Source of the DNA: Ostrinia nubilalis
Taxonomy: Eukaryota > Arthropoda > Insecta > Lepidoptera > Crambidae
DNA: 64,000 bases
Reading direction: 5' to 3'
NCBI RefSeq assembly: GCF_963855985.1
Contig: NC_087093.1
Span: forward strand, 1,185,501-1,249,500
Below are positions 23,751 through 36,043 of the stretch, piece after piece. A program made the translations under genes and the position numbers. Position 1 is the first letter of the stretch, and every line of letters starts with the position of its first letter. The notes beneath the pieces were generated by a model. The model ran no database searches. It worked only from the letters and a program-made list of their open reading frames with translations, and was not told the DNA's origin.

Positions 23751-24015
23751 AAATAGGAAAGAATGTAACTATCAAAAATCTTCTCTAAGGCAGCATTTTT
23801 CCAATTTCGCAACGAGCGCGGCAATCACACTTAACTAACAGACTAACAGAGAGCATAGCGAAATCTATTTTAATCACCAATTTTCAAAACTCCCGGAACA
23901 CTTTCCAGGTAACCACGTTAATTTGTACCAAACGACTGCACTATAATTTAATTGATATAAAAATTTGGGTACATCTTCTCAAAAACAAAAGAACTGGTGC
24001 TAAAAGGGTTAAGTG

Positions 24016-24980
24016 ACGTTTTGACATTTGTAGAGGGCCTTGTAGAAGGGGAGGCTATGGTGCTGAATGTGGATTAACTCGAGTGTCATAGTAACTTATT
24101 AGACTGCTAAGCTTGATGATAAAAAGAAAAATATTTTATTCAATATACATAGTCTGGTCATAAGTTCTGTCATATGATAATAACTTTTGAATTTTGAATG
24201 AAGGTTTAAAAAACATTTTTTACTGAATTAGAATTAAAAAGAAAAAATGTGCGATAGTTCGAATTTATTGTATGTGTAGTGGACGCATAAAGAAGTCCGA
24301 ACTGCAGTTGTCACGTTGCATTGCTACGCGCCAAAGCTGATTTTCGTTGTGCTAAAAAAAATTATATGGCAAATGTCTATGGATTTATTGTCACTTGTCA
24401 AAGTAAATCAAGTGAACAGTCAGTCGCTGCAGAAATTTTGTAATTTCTTCATGCCTATTTGTTATTTTTGTAAAAAGTCGGAAAAGCTCAAGCAAGTCAT
24501 ATTATTTTCAATGTGTATTGTAAAATAAGGCCTAATTCAAAGTCAATCTTTGATTTTAAAGCGCGTCGTTGAGTTGACAGTAAGTTGGAGTGAAATTGGA
24601 TACATTTAGTTTATTACCTAACTGCGTCAGGAGGAGGGTTTTTTAAAATATTATTCTTATAATAGCTACTTTATCGGGGATTTCTGGTGTACCTCACAAA
24701 TTGGTGCAGAGGAATGGTGAAAATGTTATGACCATGTAAATAAAATTGAAAAAGATTTCATCAAGTAAGATGTAAGATAGAATAATGGAAATGGTGGAAG
24801 AGCAATTTATAATAAATACCTCTTTATCTTGATCATCTATTGAAGAAAAGTAGAATCCTTGGAATCGTTGTCTAGTTCTGAATGAAGTGATTAGTTATAA
24901 GTATGATACATAATAAAATTAGTTACTTAAAGTGATATAAGATTAACTTATTTTTCAAGAAATTTTCCTATTATTATTAC
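24016..24980. other. nothing recognised
   Basis: AT-rich. A 70-codon frame at 24316-24528 is not recognised. Confidence 0.4.
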
Positions 24981-25062
24981 TGACGGGATTGCTACCATGT
25001 ACCTTAGTTTTGAGTTTCCAATATTTCGGCACTGTTGCAAGCGCCATGGTCACGGAGTAACT
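24981..25062 (+). repeat. dispersed repeat family D, copy 1
   Basis: 'CGGGATTGCTACCATGTACC', 'ATTTCGGCACTGTTGCAA' and 'GCGCCATGGTCACGGAGTAA' occur in this order here and again at 56151-56233. Probably a LINE 3' segment, but no frame supports a family call. Confidence 0.6.
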
Positions 25063-26964
25063 AAAGAAATTAAAACCAGACATCGTTCAGATGTGCGTTC
25101 AAAAGACCTGAGATTTAAAAAAATCCCACGTTTTGTTTAAACAGTAATCGAAAAAAAAGTGACTTGAAAATGGAATACAAAATGATAAGGTATGGTAAAT
25201 GATAAGTCTTTATCAATGAAGAAGCAGAAGTTCAATTTCATGTGTCCTCCATCTAGGCTAGTTTCCATCGTCACTCAAAGTTTGGCTGCGGTCTCAAATT
25301 TGGGCTTAATTGAGGTATTTTTTGGGTGAGAGGCATAAGAACTAATGCCGTTTTATATCAAAAATGCATACTTAGAGGTAATCAACCAGGTACAAAGTAT
25401 TTCCTTGTATGTTAGTCTGCCACTCTTTAGTAAGTCCCGAAATCCCCGCTTCGGCTCCCCTACTAACCATTCTAACCATTGTACACAGAATAATATCTTA
25501 CATGCAGCTTTTCATGTTACTACGTCACATTTTCAAAATCCGCGCGGAAAATCGCTCCTAGCGGAAGAGCGCACTTTGAGCTTGAATATTTCAGTCATTT
25601 TTAAAGATATCAAAAAAGTAAAAATACAGTATTCATTCTAATTTTTTGTAGTTTTTTTTGGCATCTTCAACAAAAATTGTGCGCCATGTACATTGTCATG
25701 ACAACAGATTGTTTGCTGTCGCAAGAGAAAATAATTTTGTTAATAATTTCCAAATAAACGATAAAAAATATCTTCCATCAACAGCTAGTGGTTAACGCTC
25801 TTTTTATAGTTTTTTTGCCTTATTTATGAAAATTATTACAACAATAATTTTCTGTTAAGACAGGCAAGACAGCCAATAATACGTGCTTGTTAAACTCGTT
25901 TGATGCTAAAATTGGGTCTTAAGCTACCTAATGCTTCAATAGACCTTCTAAACAGGTAAATTGACGCGTCAAATACAAATATTAAGATACTCCCACGTAC
26001 GAAAGTATCAAAACATAGCAAAAATAGATATTGATTATCAAAAGACGATTACGTCTCCCACTGGCATCTTGTAACGTTATCCGGGACAAACACCAATTAG
26101 TTCATCCCACAACCTTCTAATTAGGGCCCTCAAACGGAGTTATTATGACGTGCATTAACGACTACCCTTATAAAATAACGAGTGGCTAATTGCGCAGGAG
26201 ACAGTGGAAATGTAAGCAGTGGGCTTACTCAAAGTGTACTTGAGTGAAGATGCATAAAAGCTACATGACGTAGAAGATTGGTATCTACTTCTAAACTGCA
26301 TAAAGTACTGACAGCTGCTGCAATCTCAAAAGTAAAAATGTTGGGATTAAGGACAAAACTGTAGCCATTTATTATCAAGTCCACAACAATGAATTACGTT
26401 GGCCTTTGGTATTTTTTTGTTTGTAATCTTGGAGGCTTAACACATTTCTTTCTACAGAACTTACAGAAGGATTTAAGGTAGGTACGTCTAAAACGAAAAC
26501 TATTAAGTATACTCTACAAAATTAATGGCTAATAACGCGATAACGTTGCAATTGTGCAGTGCAACAATTCAATATAGTCTTTGGCACGTAAACCAAAGAC
26601 TACACTACACTACAACGTGGTTAACTTTATCCTCTGTAAACTGACCCTACTCTATCCAATTACATTATTGGTAGCGATCACGCAAGAAATGCATTACCAA
26701 GGGTGCATTCACTTCGTCTAATTAATGCGAGATACGGCTAGAGATTGCCTCGCGAAAGATTTTTATGGTACAACAGTTTTATATTGCTGGGACTGGTAGA
26801 ATAAGCTGTTAATTCTCTTTGTTGGTGTTCACTCTGTATTAAATGATTGTATGTTACAATTTTAACTTGGTTGTTAGAGTATTTGATTCAACTCAAGATT
26901 CCGGTTCAGACAAAATTTTAATGGTAAGTAACAAATTTTGACAAACATAGGTTCAAGACTTTAA
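25063..26964. other. no recognised gene
   Basis: AT-rich. The 98-codon frame at 25345-25641 has no recognised domain. A small hairpin with stem GTCTTTGG/CCAAAGAC lies at 26576-26599. Confidence 0.4.
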
Positions 26965-27041
26965 GGCTGGGTTGCAATATCTTACTTTAACTTTACCAAA
27001 CGTCAAAAATCTGTCAAACTCAATACAAAAGGTGGTGCAAC
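26965..27041. mobile_element. truncated MITE, 'ACTTTAACTTTA' family
   Basis: Starts GGCTGGGTTGCA after TAA (26962-26964) and ends GGTGGTGCAAC before TAA (27042-27044). It shares TTACTTTAACTTTA and CTGTCAAACTC with 13951-14073. The right terminal repeat is shortened. Confidence 0.55.
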
Positions 27042-28894
27042 TAAGTCAGTGGTCAAACTAGATTTTGGAGTCTCATTACTCTAATGAGTTTTTTTTAAAC
27101 TATTCCACTTATCAGGTCTCTTGAAAGCCATGGAAGTAAAAACGTATTCTAAACTTTAGGTTCAACCTTTTTGTCTCCCTAAAAACTATTCTATTTACCA
27201 AAAATGTAGCGACACAAACTAAAATTATTTTGTACACAAATGACACCCCATAGACAAACAGAAGTCTGTTTCTGTCAAAACGGGAGCAGATGGCAATCAC
27301 AAGTACCACGAAATCTTTGTCTCTCCCTCGCTAAATATTTACTTGCCCGCTCTAACATAAGTTGAAAATACTCACACTAGTTAGGGAAAGATTCAAAGAT
27401 GTCATTTACGATTAGCAGGAAACGGCGCACAAATATACGCTTCCTTACCTTATAACATCAGGTGCGATTACGGTCAAATACCTGCCTTGTTCTGCATGAG
27501 AAAAACTTCTAGTCGAAGAAATAAAAGAATATTTGTTTGAAGTCAATGATTAAATTTCAAAACATGGTAAAATAATAGACAAGAATACAGAAGATAGTTA
27601 GTTATAGCATCACCCCTTTTATCAAAGAAAAGGTCCCTTTTCATAATAATCAGATGATTAATAAGTATCTAACGGCACGAAAAATTCAAGGCCAACTTTT
27701 GTTTAATTCTATTATACATCTGAGTAGGGCATTGATTGAATTTATTTACTTATTTAAAACTAAAAAACAATCACAAACTTGACTTTAAACTGACTCGTAT
27801 TTGATTTCGTAGATTCATAAATTGACTCACATTTACACGGTCCTTAGCCAGTTTTAATCTGGATCCCTGATATTATTCTAGACTGCCTGAACTTCATTAG
27901 CTACCGACTACCGTGTGGTTTTAACTAATTAGGTTATATCCTAGTTCTACTGCAAATATCTCTACCCAAATATCATGTTACTCGTACCTTTATTGAGTAA
28001 TCACGGTACACGATCTAGGTATGTAGTTAAATGAATAAAATTGGAATAATTTGCTTTGTTAACTATACGTTTTTGTAATATTCTTCTGCTAAATGGATCT
28101 AGGTTACAGGGTGAAAGGGTCACTTTGGGACACATTAGAACATAATAAAGTGGTAGATCTAAGAAACTGTCCAACACAAACAGAAATCCAATATAGGTAC
28201 AGGATTGTTAAAATACCCAATACTAACCGCAATGAACATTATAATACGAACTTGTGGTGAACTCCTCTATGGTTTTTTACCTTGCTCGTGAATGATACAA
28301 AAATAAAATGCTAAAGGATTTAAACTCAGAACGGCTAGAATTGACATCTCCATTACAAATCGTAATCTGCAATTGATCTAAGATATCCTGAAATACATAA
28401 TTCTCAAACAATGCGGTATGCCCGTATCTTATAACCTAGTATTTTACAGTGATTTAGCTCGTCGTTACATTTCCCTGAGATTTGTAATATTCTGTACAAA
28501 TACCCGCAAAGAGTGTCCGGCGCAGGGATTACAGACCGACGGCAAACACTTCAGAGCTTCAGCTTTGAGGTCTGTACGGAATTAGTAGTTTCAATGGGAA
28601 TATTTAACTAGGGAACGGACTTATCAACGTGTTTGAGATAAGTTTGAGTTAGTATGTAGCCAAAATTGGATTTTGTTACCATCACAATGAAAATTGGAAT
28701 CTTTTTAGAAGTAGATACATGTATATTAAAAAAAAAACTGATTGTAGAAAAGAACCTAAAACCTTTTTCTATACGATTATGTCGAGCTTGTGTAGTTATG
28801 TGACATCGCACCTGCTTGTAACTAATTAATTGTAATTCAAGTTGAGGGTAGCTTTATTGACTAACTGTCCCCTATTCATTGTCAAAACTATGAA
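27042..28894. other. no recognised gene
   Basis: AT-rich. At about 27455-27490 a short piece (ATCAGGTGCGATTACGGTCA, AATACCTGCC) is the reverse complement of part of the LINE tails at 31471 and 43059, so another small fragment of that family is present. Otherwise nothing was seen. Confidence 0.4.
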
Positions 28895-29134
28895 CTAAAT
28901 TTAAATTTCCTGTTGAAGGTACTTCGACAATTTCGCTCAATTCCACACCGCACCAATGTGGTACCAACGACTGTCCCCTACCTTATTGCCGAAACGCACA
29001 CACCGCTTTGTTAGCCGCTAAACAGGGCACATGTAATCTAAATCGCAGAGAAAAATACCTGCGGGCCACAGCGCTATCAAAGTGGGGTCTGGCCACTAGA
29101 TGTGGGTAGCCCTTTGTTATTCAGCTGCCAGTTT
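28895..29134 (+). repeat. direct duplication, copy 1
   Basis: About 240 bp that is repeated at 29399-29624. The stretch from 'TTGCCGAAACGCACACACCG' to 'AAGTGGGGTCTGGCCA' is nearly identical between the copies; the ends differ by small indels. No conserved long frame is evident. Confidence 0.88.
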
Positions 29135-29147
29135 ATTTATTATCGAA

Positions 29148-29356
29148 TCATCATCATCATCATTTCAGCCATAGGACGTCCACTGCTGAACAAAGGCCCC
29201 CCTCAATGATTTCCATGTTGAATGATTGGTAGCGGCCTGCGTCCAGCGCCTTCCCGCTACCTCTAAGATCTCGTCAGTCCACCTTGTAGGTGGACGTCTC
29301 ACGCTGCGTTTTCCGGTACGCGGCCTCCACTCCAGAACCTTGCAGCCCCCCATCGG
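29148..29356 (-). mobile_element. RTE-type LINE C-terminal/3' fragment
   Basis: Starts with (ATC)n and 'ATTTCAGCCATAGGACGTCC'. On the minus strand 29165-29353 encodes VLEWRPRTGKRSVRRPPTRW, then TDEILEVAGRRWTQ and FVQQWTSYG, the end of RTE-type LINE proteins. It lies exactly in the gap between the two halves of the direct duplication. Confidence 0.88.
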
Positions 29357-29398
29357 CTATCAGTTCTGCGTACTATGTGCCTATAACGCTTCTACAAT

Positions 29399-29624
29399 CT
29401 AAATTTAAATTTCATGTTGAAGGTACTTCGAAAACGCTCAATTCCACACTGCACAGCGACTGTCCCCTATCTAATTGCCGAAACGCACACACCGCTTTGT
29501 TAGCCGCTAAACAGGGCACATGTAATCTAAATCGCAGAGAAAAATACCTGCGGGCCACAGCGCTATCAAAGTGGGGTCTGGCCAATCAGATGTGGATAGG
29601 CCTTTGCCATTCAGCGGCCAGTTA
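29399..29624 (+). repeat. direct duplication, copy 2
   Basis: Second copy of 28895-29134. It differs by small deletions (for example in the stretch after TTCGAAAACGCTC) and a few substitutions. The overlapping frames at 29290-29719 cross repeat boundaries and are not genes. Confidence 0.88.
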
Positions 29625-31470
29625 GCATTCAGAAAGACGCCGCGGGCGGAGGCGCGATAACATCGTCGCAGAATGCTGTGTGACGTGAAGGACACACTGG
29701 TAGGGTGGATGGCGAGCAATGGGTGGTTGAAATTAGATGTTGATGAAAAATTATGATGGCCACAACTTTGTTAAAATATGAGTATTGATCTGCCAAAGAA
29801 ACATAAAATTTATGCTGCATGAAATAATGATCAGAATAAGTGAGTAGTGTCAAAACGGAATGGAACTTTTCTTTACATCTTAACGTCATTAGATGCAACT
29901 TTGAACAAAAAGTAAAAAAATAAATTACAAATCTCTTGGATTTTTAAATTACTAGCCGACGCGGCGACGTTTTATCCTAGACAATAATAATAATCTACTT
30001 GGGATTTTATATTTTTCAGAACTCAGAAACGCAAGTCAGATATAAAAAGGATGAGGGGAAAAGATTAGGTTTTTCTTCCGATCACTAGACTCAAAATCTA
30101 GTGATTGCCAAAATTATGCACAATTTAGTAATGATTGTGTTTCAATTTCTATCAAAAAATATTCTTATCAGTGTCCTCCATTCTACCGGTCAGTGTGTCC
30201 GTGTTGTATCTCTATTCAACTCCCGTCGTATTGCCGAAGGTAAATCAACAGTAACTGTAACATCCATTGCGGGTCTGTCTCGCTCGCGGTGTGCGACGAT
30301 GAAGGCTTGACAGGCGATGTATGAGCCAATATACAGCGTGTCCGACATAATGAACTTATGGAAATTGCACATCTAAACACCCTGTTTGCGCTTAGTGGTG
30401 CGATTGTGTTTGTGGTGCTGTTTTAAGTTAAAGTAGGTACCTATCATCGAAATTTAGGTACCTACTCGTTCTGTAAATAGGTAGGTAAGTGGTCGCATCG
30501 CATGAGACCGCGGTAACAATTTATTTATATTGTGTCTCAATTCGCCGGTACTTATAGAGCTAACATAAATTGACATAGGTACAGTTATGAAGAAAAAGCT
30601 AAAACTACGAATAAAATCTAACGTAGGACTTTAAAATGCGCCCGCTCCGTCATATTAAAATGTTGTATGAAATATCTACCCAATCTACTCGTGCTTAAAC
30701 AATAAAATTAACGAGAAAAATAACTTTCTAACCCCAAAAAACATTTGGCCTCATACTTAGTTTATCATTATTGTTTTAGGCACAACCTTTAAACCTTAAA
30801 AAGGGCACGTTCAACCGATAGCAAAAACAATACGAAATAAAAATGAATATATTATTCAAATTAGTAAAAAAAGATAACAAATTCCATGGCTAACGACTAA
30901 CGAGGTACCACAAGTATAACCGATCCATAACACCGAACATGGGACTGAATAATCCTATTTAGCAGTGAAACAAAAATTAATGCCACACGCGATCTTTCTA
31001 TTACACCGTTGAAAGTAAAATAGTTTATCAGGTGCACGACAAAAGTCAACATGCGTACAAAGACCTATTATCCGACCCGATCGCGCACCCGCCACAGTAA
31101 ATGGGGGTAGTAATACATCTTCAAACGCATGTACGATTAATGCAACCTTTTCGTGAAGTTGTAATAAAACTCTGCTCATCTATGAAGTAGGATTCTTCTT
31201 GCACCTTTTGAGTTGTAAAATCTGAGAAAAAGTTCTGCTCGACAATTCGACATTGACATTAACCACGGTAATAATATCATACAGTATTATAACTTCATAT
31301 AAACCGACGAAACGCGAGCTTACCTTCGAATTTCAAATCTCGGGACGCGGTCGAAATCCAAAAGTTAGGGTTAGGGGTGTCGCGAATGTGCCGAACGAAC
31401 GTCGATGGCCTAGCTAGTGTTAAAAATGACTAAGGTGATTGAATTTGACTACCGTCATTTACGGTCAAAT
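29625..31470. other. no recognised gene
   Basis: A short GC-rich patch (CGCCGCGGGCGGAGGCGCG) follows the duplication at about 29638. A small inverted repeat around GTAGGTACCT/AGGTACCTAC lies at 30433-30467. The remainder is AT-rich. Confidence 0.4.
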
Positions 31471-31605
31471 TTTTTTTTTTTTTTTTTTTATGCATAACAA
31501 GGCAGGTATTTGACCACAATCGCACCTGATGTTAAGTGGGATGCGGTCTAGGATGGTACATATCTGCCCTGTAAGTGCCTATTCACTCTCGCCTTGAATT
31601 TGTCA
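31471..31605 (-). mobile_element. LINE 3' end with poly(A), copy 1
   Basis: A run of about 19 T is followed by 'GGCAGGTATTTGACCACAAT', 'CGCACCTGATGTTAAGTGGG' and 'ACATATCTGCCCTGTAAGTG'. On the minus strand this is a unique 3' UTR ending in poly(A). A second copy is at 43059-43250. Confidence 0.7.
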
Positions 31606-31680
31606 AAAACAAGTTATTAACAGTCAAAAATTTTCATTTTCAGTCAGTTTGATTTGAAATAAAAATTATATTGTATTAAA

Positions 31681-31730
31681 CCAGCTTTTGCCCACGACTT
31701 CATCCGCCTGAAATTAAAGTAACAGGTCAT
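31681..31730 (-). mobile_element. decayed Helitron 3' end
   Basis: 'CCAGCTTTTGCCCACGACTT' then CATCCGCCTGAAATT matches the minus-strand 3' hairpin end of H1 with several mutations, including the terminal CTAG (now CTGG). The rest of the element is gone. Confidence 0.6.
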
Positions 31731-33341
31731 TAAGTACTCATTATGATTAGTAGATTCAAAATTATTTTAGTATATTTTTTAAAATTAAATCTACTAACAC
31801 AAAACAACACGCATTTTTATCCTATTCCATTCACAAAGTATTTTGTTTGTCTAAATAAAAAAAATATACAAGCACAAAACTAGACAGAAATTCTAAGTAG
31901 ACAGATGTAATTAGAATGGGTACTGTAGGTGGGCAGCCCTATCGCATGTTGTCATACCGTGACGTACCGCGGGACTGTTGACATTTATTTAAAAATATGG
32001 CCGAGTTGGAATACTGTATAGATAGTATTACCGTGCATTAACTACGGATTTAAATCTAAATCGATTCAAAAGAGTCCAACTTTCAACAGTTTCAGTACAA
32101 CCAATAGACAGCAGATATCAATTATTCAACTTAGCCGCAAACGATTATGGATAGGTATGTATCAAAGTGCGCACATTTGGTCAGCTGATTCCTCATATAA
32201 ATTAGAATCAGGCCCAACTATCGGTCGACTAAAAGTCTGTAGTTGTAGCTGTAGTTGCAACATGATTGTAAATTAAATATTTTACCTCATACATGTGTAT
32301 TTTGATTCTTCTGGAATAGACACTTTGAATATACCTCGTATCATTTTGGGTAAAGATCCCAGCTACCAAGACACGATTTCCTATCAAGACCCTGCAGCCC
32401 TTGCAGTCAGCGACATTGATAATGTTAACCTTGCAGTTAATAGCGACATTGATATACTAATTCCATTTGACTATGCGCGCTCCGCTTTAACCGCTCGCTC
32501 GCTCCGCTTTTCGCCTTTGAAGCGCCGATAAAGCTATTGTTTTGACGGACGCGAAAACACCGAGATATTGAAAGGAAGGAAAAACGAGGACATTGAATAA
32601 CAATTTTGCGGCGGCTACCGCTTCACCCTGGCTATCGGGCTATCGTGAAATGTGATGGTAAAGGGATATTTTCCGCACGTGTAAATTTGACCTTTGATTG
32701 TGTAGAGGATGTGACTGGTAAAATAGTGATTGGGAATTTAGTTAAACATTCAATGTAATGAGTTTAAGACTCGTAAATCCAATTTCATTTATCAAAGTTG
32801 TAGTGGATTTTGGATGAATATTATGTGACGGATTGTAAGGGTAGATGGATGTTTGTTTGGATTTTGGAAGAATATTATGTGACGGATTGTGAGGGTAGAT
32901 GGATGTTCGTTGTTATTTTTAGCAAAAACTACAGGACGGAAGCAGTTGAGTTATATTATTGCTTCCACTTTTACATGTTATTATTTTATTTATTTATTTA
33001 AGGACAACCAACAAAACATACACCATACATTCACAGTATCCTTATAAATAAATTAAGCTAATTAGAATATCACATGCTACCTATAATTGTTTTCAACTTT
33101 CTAGTAGGTAACTAATTAATAGTTTTATCGAAACTTATAAAGGCTAAGTTGAAGGCCAAAACTAGTTTTCCATAATAACGTCCAGATACCTACGTTTAGG
33201 AACATATACGTCACTCACAATAGACCAAAGAGCACAACTTTCATAAGCGTTTTCCGTTATCAAATAACTCGGGAAAACTTTTTCCATTACCCACACTCCA
33301 TTGTTTCACCAGTACAAGTAATTAACCAAACTTGTTACAGG
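31731..33341. other. no recognised gene; short tandem repeat
   Basis: Mostly AT-rich. At 32805-32912 a 54-bp unit containing 'ATATTATGTGACGGATTGT' is present twice. The text after it (GGATGTTCGTTG...AAAAACTACAGGACGG) resembles the 5' half of a Helitron. A GC-rich patch with CGCTCGCTCGCTCC lies near 32480-32520. Confidence 0.45.
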
Positions 33342-33705
33342 TGAAGGCGACAGCGCCAAAGATGGACCGCAACGGGTACTTTTTCTACGTGACGTCAACA
33401 GCTAAGAAGAAGAAGATCAGTTTGATGCAGCCGAAGCCTCCGAGGGTTGCGTTTGTCGACGACAAGCGGCGGCCCGGCTCCGCTCAACGGCTCAGTCAGG
33501 CTCCGTCGGTCGGAGAGGACGCACGCGCCGACATGTCACAGCGCGGCCCGTCACCCGCGCCACGCGCTCGCCTATACACGCAACTCGAAAGTTACCAGCC
33601 CCGGTACCACACGATACGTGACCGTGAAAGTGATAAAAAAGTGGACAGTGAGTGCCGGAGGAGGAAGAAGGAGCAAAGGATTGTCTACCCGCAAGGAATT
33701 TTGAG
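33342..33705 (+). CDS. candidate host-gene exon, basic proline/arginine-rich protein
   Basis: This is the only non-transposon stretch that looks like a real exon. A pyrimidine-containing ACTTGTTACAG acceptor precedes 33342 and a good donor (TTGAG|GTAGGT) follows 33705. The frame between them is open throughout, with GC-rich codon use unlike the AT-rich surroundings. An ATG at 33362 sits in a strong start context (CCAAAGATGG), so the exon may hold the start codon; the acceptor suggests an upstream non-coding exon. From that ATG the exon encodes 114 complete codons and ends in phase 2. The product begins MDRNGYFFYVTSTAKKKK and has basic clusters (KKKK near residue 15, RRRKK near residue 102), prolines and arginines, no signal peptide and no membrane segment. 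I do not recognise the family; it looks like a disordered N-terminal region. No partner exon was found in the window. Confidence 0.6.
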
Positions 33706-35219
33706 GTAGGTGCTTTTTATGTTGCTACATTTGGCGCCCAAACTGGAGGAAATTTTTCAGTGACCATTTCATTCGGAGTTTTTAATGTACGTTTTCGTGT
33801 GTGACGAAACAAAGTTTAACCATTGTTTTAATGTTGTTAGACCTTTGTAATTAAAACAGACCTACATATCACAGAATTTTAGCGCGGTGTTTTAGAACAC
33901 AAAAGTCAGTTTGTGTTATTTAACTTTATTGGAATACAAACATGGTGGATTTCAATTCCGATTGCAGTGTTACACGATGATCGATTGTAAATAGAGCCGA
34001 ATGTTTGTTTTTGTTATTCTACCGCCACAGTTATCCACCGCACCAAAACTGCCCAATATTACCTTCCTAGTTTGATAGATTACAGTAGGTAGGTGTAAAG
34101 GTATTATTTGGTAGAACAATCAATAGAAAATACCTTGACTTTAATCAGTCTAAGAATAGAAGCTTCCTAGTTCGAGCAAATCTCTGTAAAACCACATTAC
34201 TGAAATAATTACGCAAATAAGTATAGAAATTTGATTTGATTTGAAGAAGTCATAGGTGTAATTTCGTAATACGGATCACAGAATTTTGTGAGATACCTAT
34301 AGACCCTACTTACTCAAATATTTAAAGATTGACTACCTGGCTTAACTACCTTACCTACCTTCTTGCTAGTACCTACATGGGTTCCTAAAACTTATCTGTG
34401 GAGTTTCGTAGTTATTCCAGTCGGTATTCGGAACTCGGGGCCTCTGAGACTCTCTGAGGACTGAGGGCTTTGACATGCAACACGGATGAATGATCGGAGG
34501 ATTCCACTCCACTCAGGAGAGGGTAGATTTGAGATTAGTGAAGTTGTGGCACATACAGACGATGGTATCAAGAAAAACGCCGTTGCATCTTATTTTTGTG
34601 CTATTTTGCCACATTCTTTTAAAAGTTTGATCTGCTGTATATGTTGAACAAAACCTGGTAATTTCATTTATTGGATAAATCTAAAACCATCAATAAATTT
34701 ACGTTTTACCTATAAACTGTAAATCGCGATTTTCCATCGATTTTCTATAGTAATAGGAACCAATGATATAAAACTTATTTTCGTTACTCTCTATTATTAC
34801 TAACTTTGTATTGTAAATAGTAGCATAGTGTGTAAAAACGCTTTTTAAAGACCAATTGCAAGAAATTAATGTCTTTTTTAAGAATTTTAAAAATCAGGAC
34901 CTACATTTTTAGTGCTTCATAGGCCTCCATTAGATAGGTACTTCTCGTGAGCGATAATTGAACTGACAGACCTATCGTCTGAAGTAATCTAAATTCGTTA
35001 CTGGACCATTAGGTCGATTGGAATCTGCAATATCCTAAACCAGACTAGGAACTAATACTCAAAGCGACCTTCCACTATGAATGTGTGTCCCACCTGGAAA
35101 TAGAATTGACGTGTCAAGATAATCCAATCGTCTTATCACTGGACCAATGATGCAAATTGTAATGGCTCGCGATAATCCCAGCCGCCTTACCACTGGGCTA
35201 TAAGAGTATGCGCACACCG
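33706..35219. other. no recognised gene
   Basis: AT-rich, possibly the intron downstream of the candidate exon. No other splice-flanked open stretch was recognised. Confidence 0.4.
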
Positions 35220-35368
35220 TTGATTTTTAGTTGGCCGATAGTTGTGCCCGATTTTAAATTGTATGAAGAATCGGCCAAATCCAATCGGCGTAGTGTGCGC
35301 ACTCCCATACACGCCCAAGCACATACTGATCAACTGCCCGACTAAACTATCGGCCGACGAAAAATCAA
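35220..35368. mobile_element. MITE with 24-bp terminal inverted repeats
   Basis: The left end TTGATTTTTAGTTGGCCGAT and the reversed right end TTGATTTTTCGTCGGCCGAT pair over about 24 bp with two mismatches. Length 149 bp. The target duplication is not clear. A trace of the same terminal sequence (ACTATCGGTCGACTAAAA) occurs near 32217. Confidence 0.65.
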
Positions 35369-35466
35369 CTAAGGCAAATTGTAATTGCCGAAATTCGAGT
35401 GAAATGATTTTCCAAAAGGAAGGTAGTTAGATAAAAAATAGCCCAAAACTTTAGGATACATTATCT

Positions 35467-35608
35467 TCCTTCGTTTCATCCAAATGACGTCCACAGCTGG
35501 ACAAAGGTCTCCCCTAAGTATTTCCACAACGACCGGTCTTACGCTGCTCGCATCCAGGCGCTTCCCGTGACCTTCACCAGATTGTCGGTCCACCTAGTGG
35601 GAATACAT
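35467..35608 (-). mobile_element. RTE-type LINE 3' fragment
   Basis: 'GTTTCATCCAAATGACGTCC', 'GCTGGACAAAGGTCTCCCC' and 'TCGGTCCACCTAGTGGGAA' appear in the minus-strand RTE order seen at 29148 and 16403. It is short and diverged. Confidence 0.75.
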
Positions 35609-35821
35609 CCATACTGTGTTTATTGCGAAGTAAAACTTTAGGGTACCTACATATCTAGGAACAGTTTATGGTGAAACAAAGCAATAGATCGGTTTATAGA
35701 AAGGCCGTAACTTTCGGGGCCCGTTAAAGTTAACGTCGAACCATCGTTAATTGAAAACTTATTGCGTTCGATGACTGCTGTAACCTGTAAATCATGTAAT
35801 TACACTGTGATTTATACTGAA

Positions 35822-35996
35822 CTAGCTTTCCGCCCGCGGCTTCGCCCGCGTGGAATTTCGTTTGTTAAATTTTCTTTGCTATAAACCTCACGGAGCCCGA
35901 GACCTTTCCAACGAATGCAAAACCGTGGAAATCGGTTTGTGCGTTCTGGAGTTATAGCGTCAGGGAGGAAAACCCGTCTTATTTTTATATAGTAGA
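35822..35996 (-). mobile_element. non-autonomous Helitron, copy H7, with preserved empty site
   Basis: On the minus strand it starts TCTACTATATAAAAATAAGA and ends with a GC hairpin and GGAAAGCTAG. A is at 35821 and T at 35997. The flanks read ...GATTTATACTGA-A | T-GACAGTTTAACTTTATC, and the same flank without the element occurs 222 bp downstream, joined at 36063/36064. The insertion is therefore exactly between A and T with no target duplication, as expected for rolling-circle transposition. Confidence 0.93.
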
Positions 35997-36043
35997 TGAC
36001 AGTTTAACTTTATCTTTCCAACGGGACAAACTTGGCCTATAAC

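Larger units (their letters stand above)
22300..24015. repeat. old inverted-repeat element, interrupted
   Basis: Sequence at about 22561-22626 (TGAAAATTGGTGAATAAATG, then GATTTCGCTATG) pairs in reverse complement with about 23850-23915 (GAGCATAGCGAAATCTA, then TCACCAATTTTCAAAA). More distal, weaker pairing reaches about 22300 (GTTAACCC) and about 24010 (GGGTTAA). It looks like a decayed DNA element of about 1.7 kb that later received Helitron H6 and an RTE LINE fragment. Edges and class are uncertain. Confidence 0.4.
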
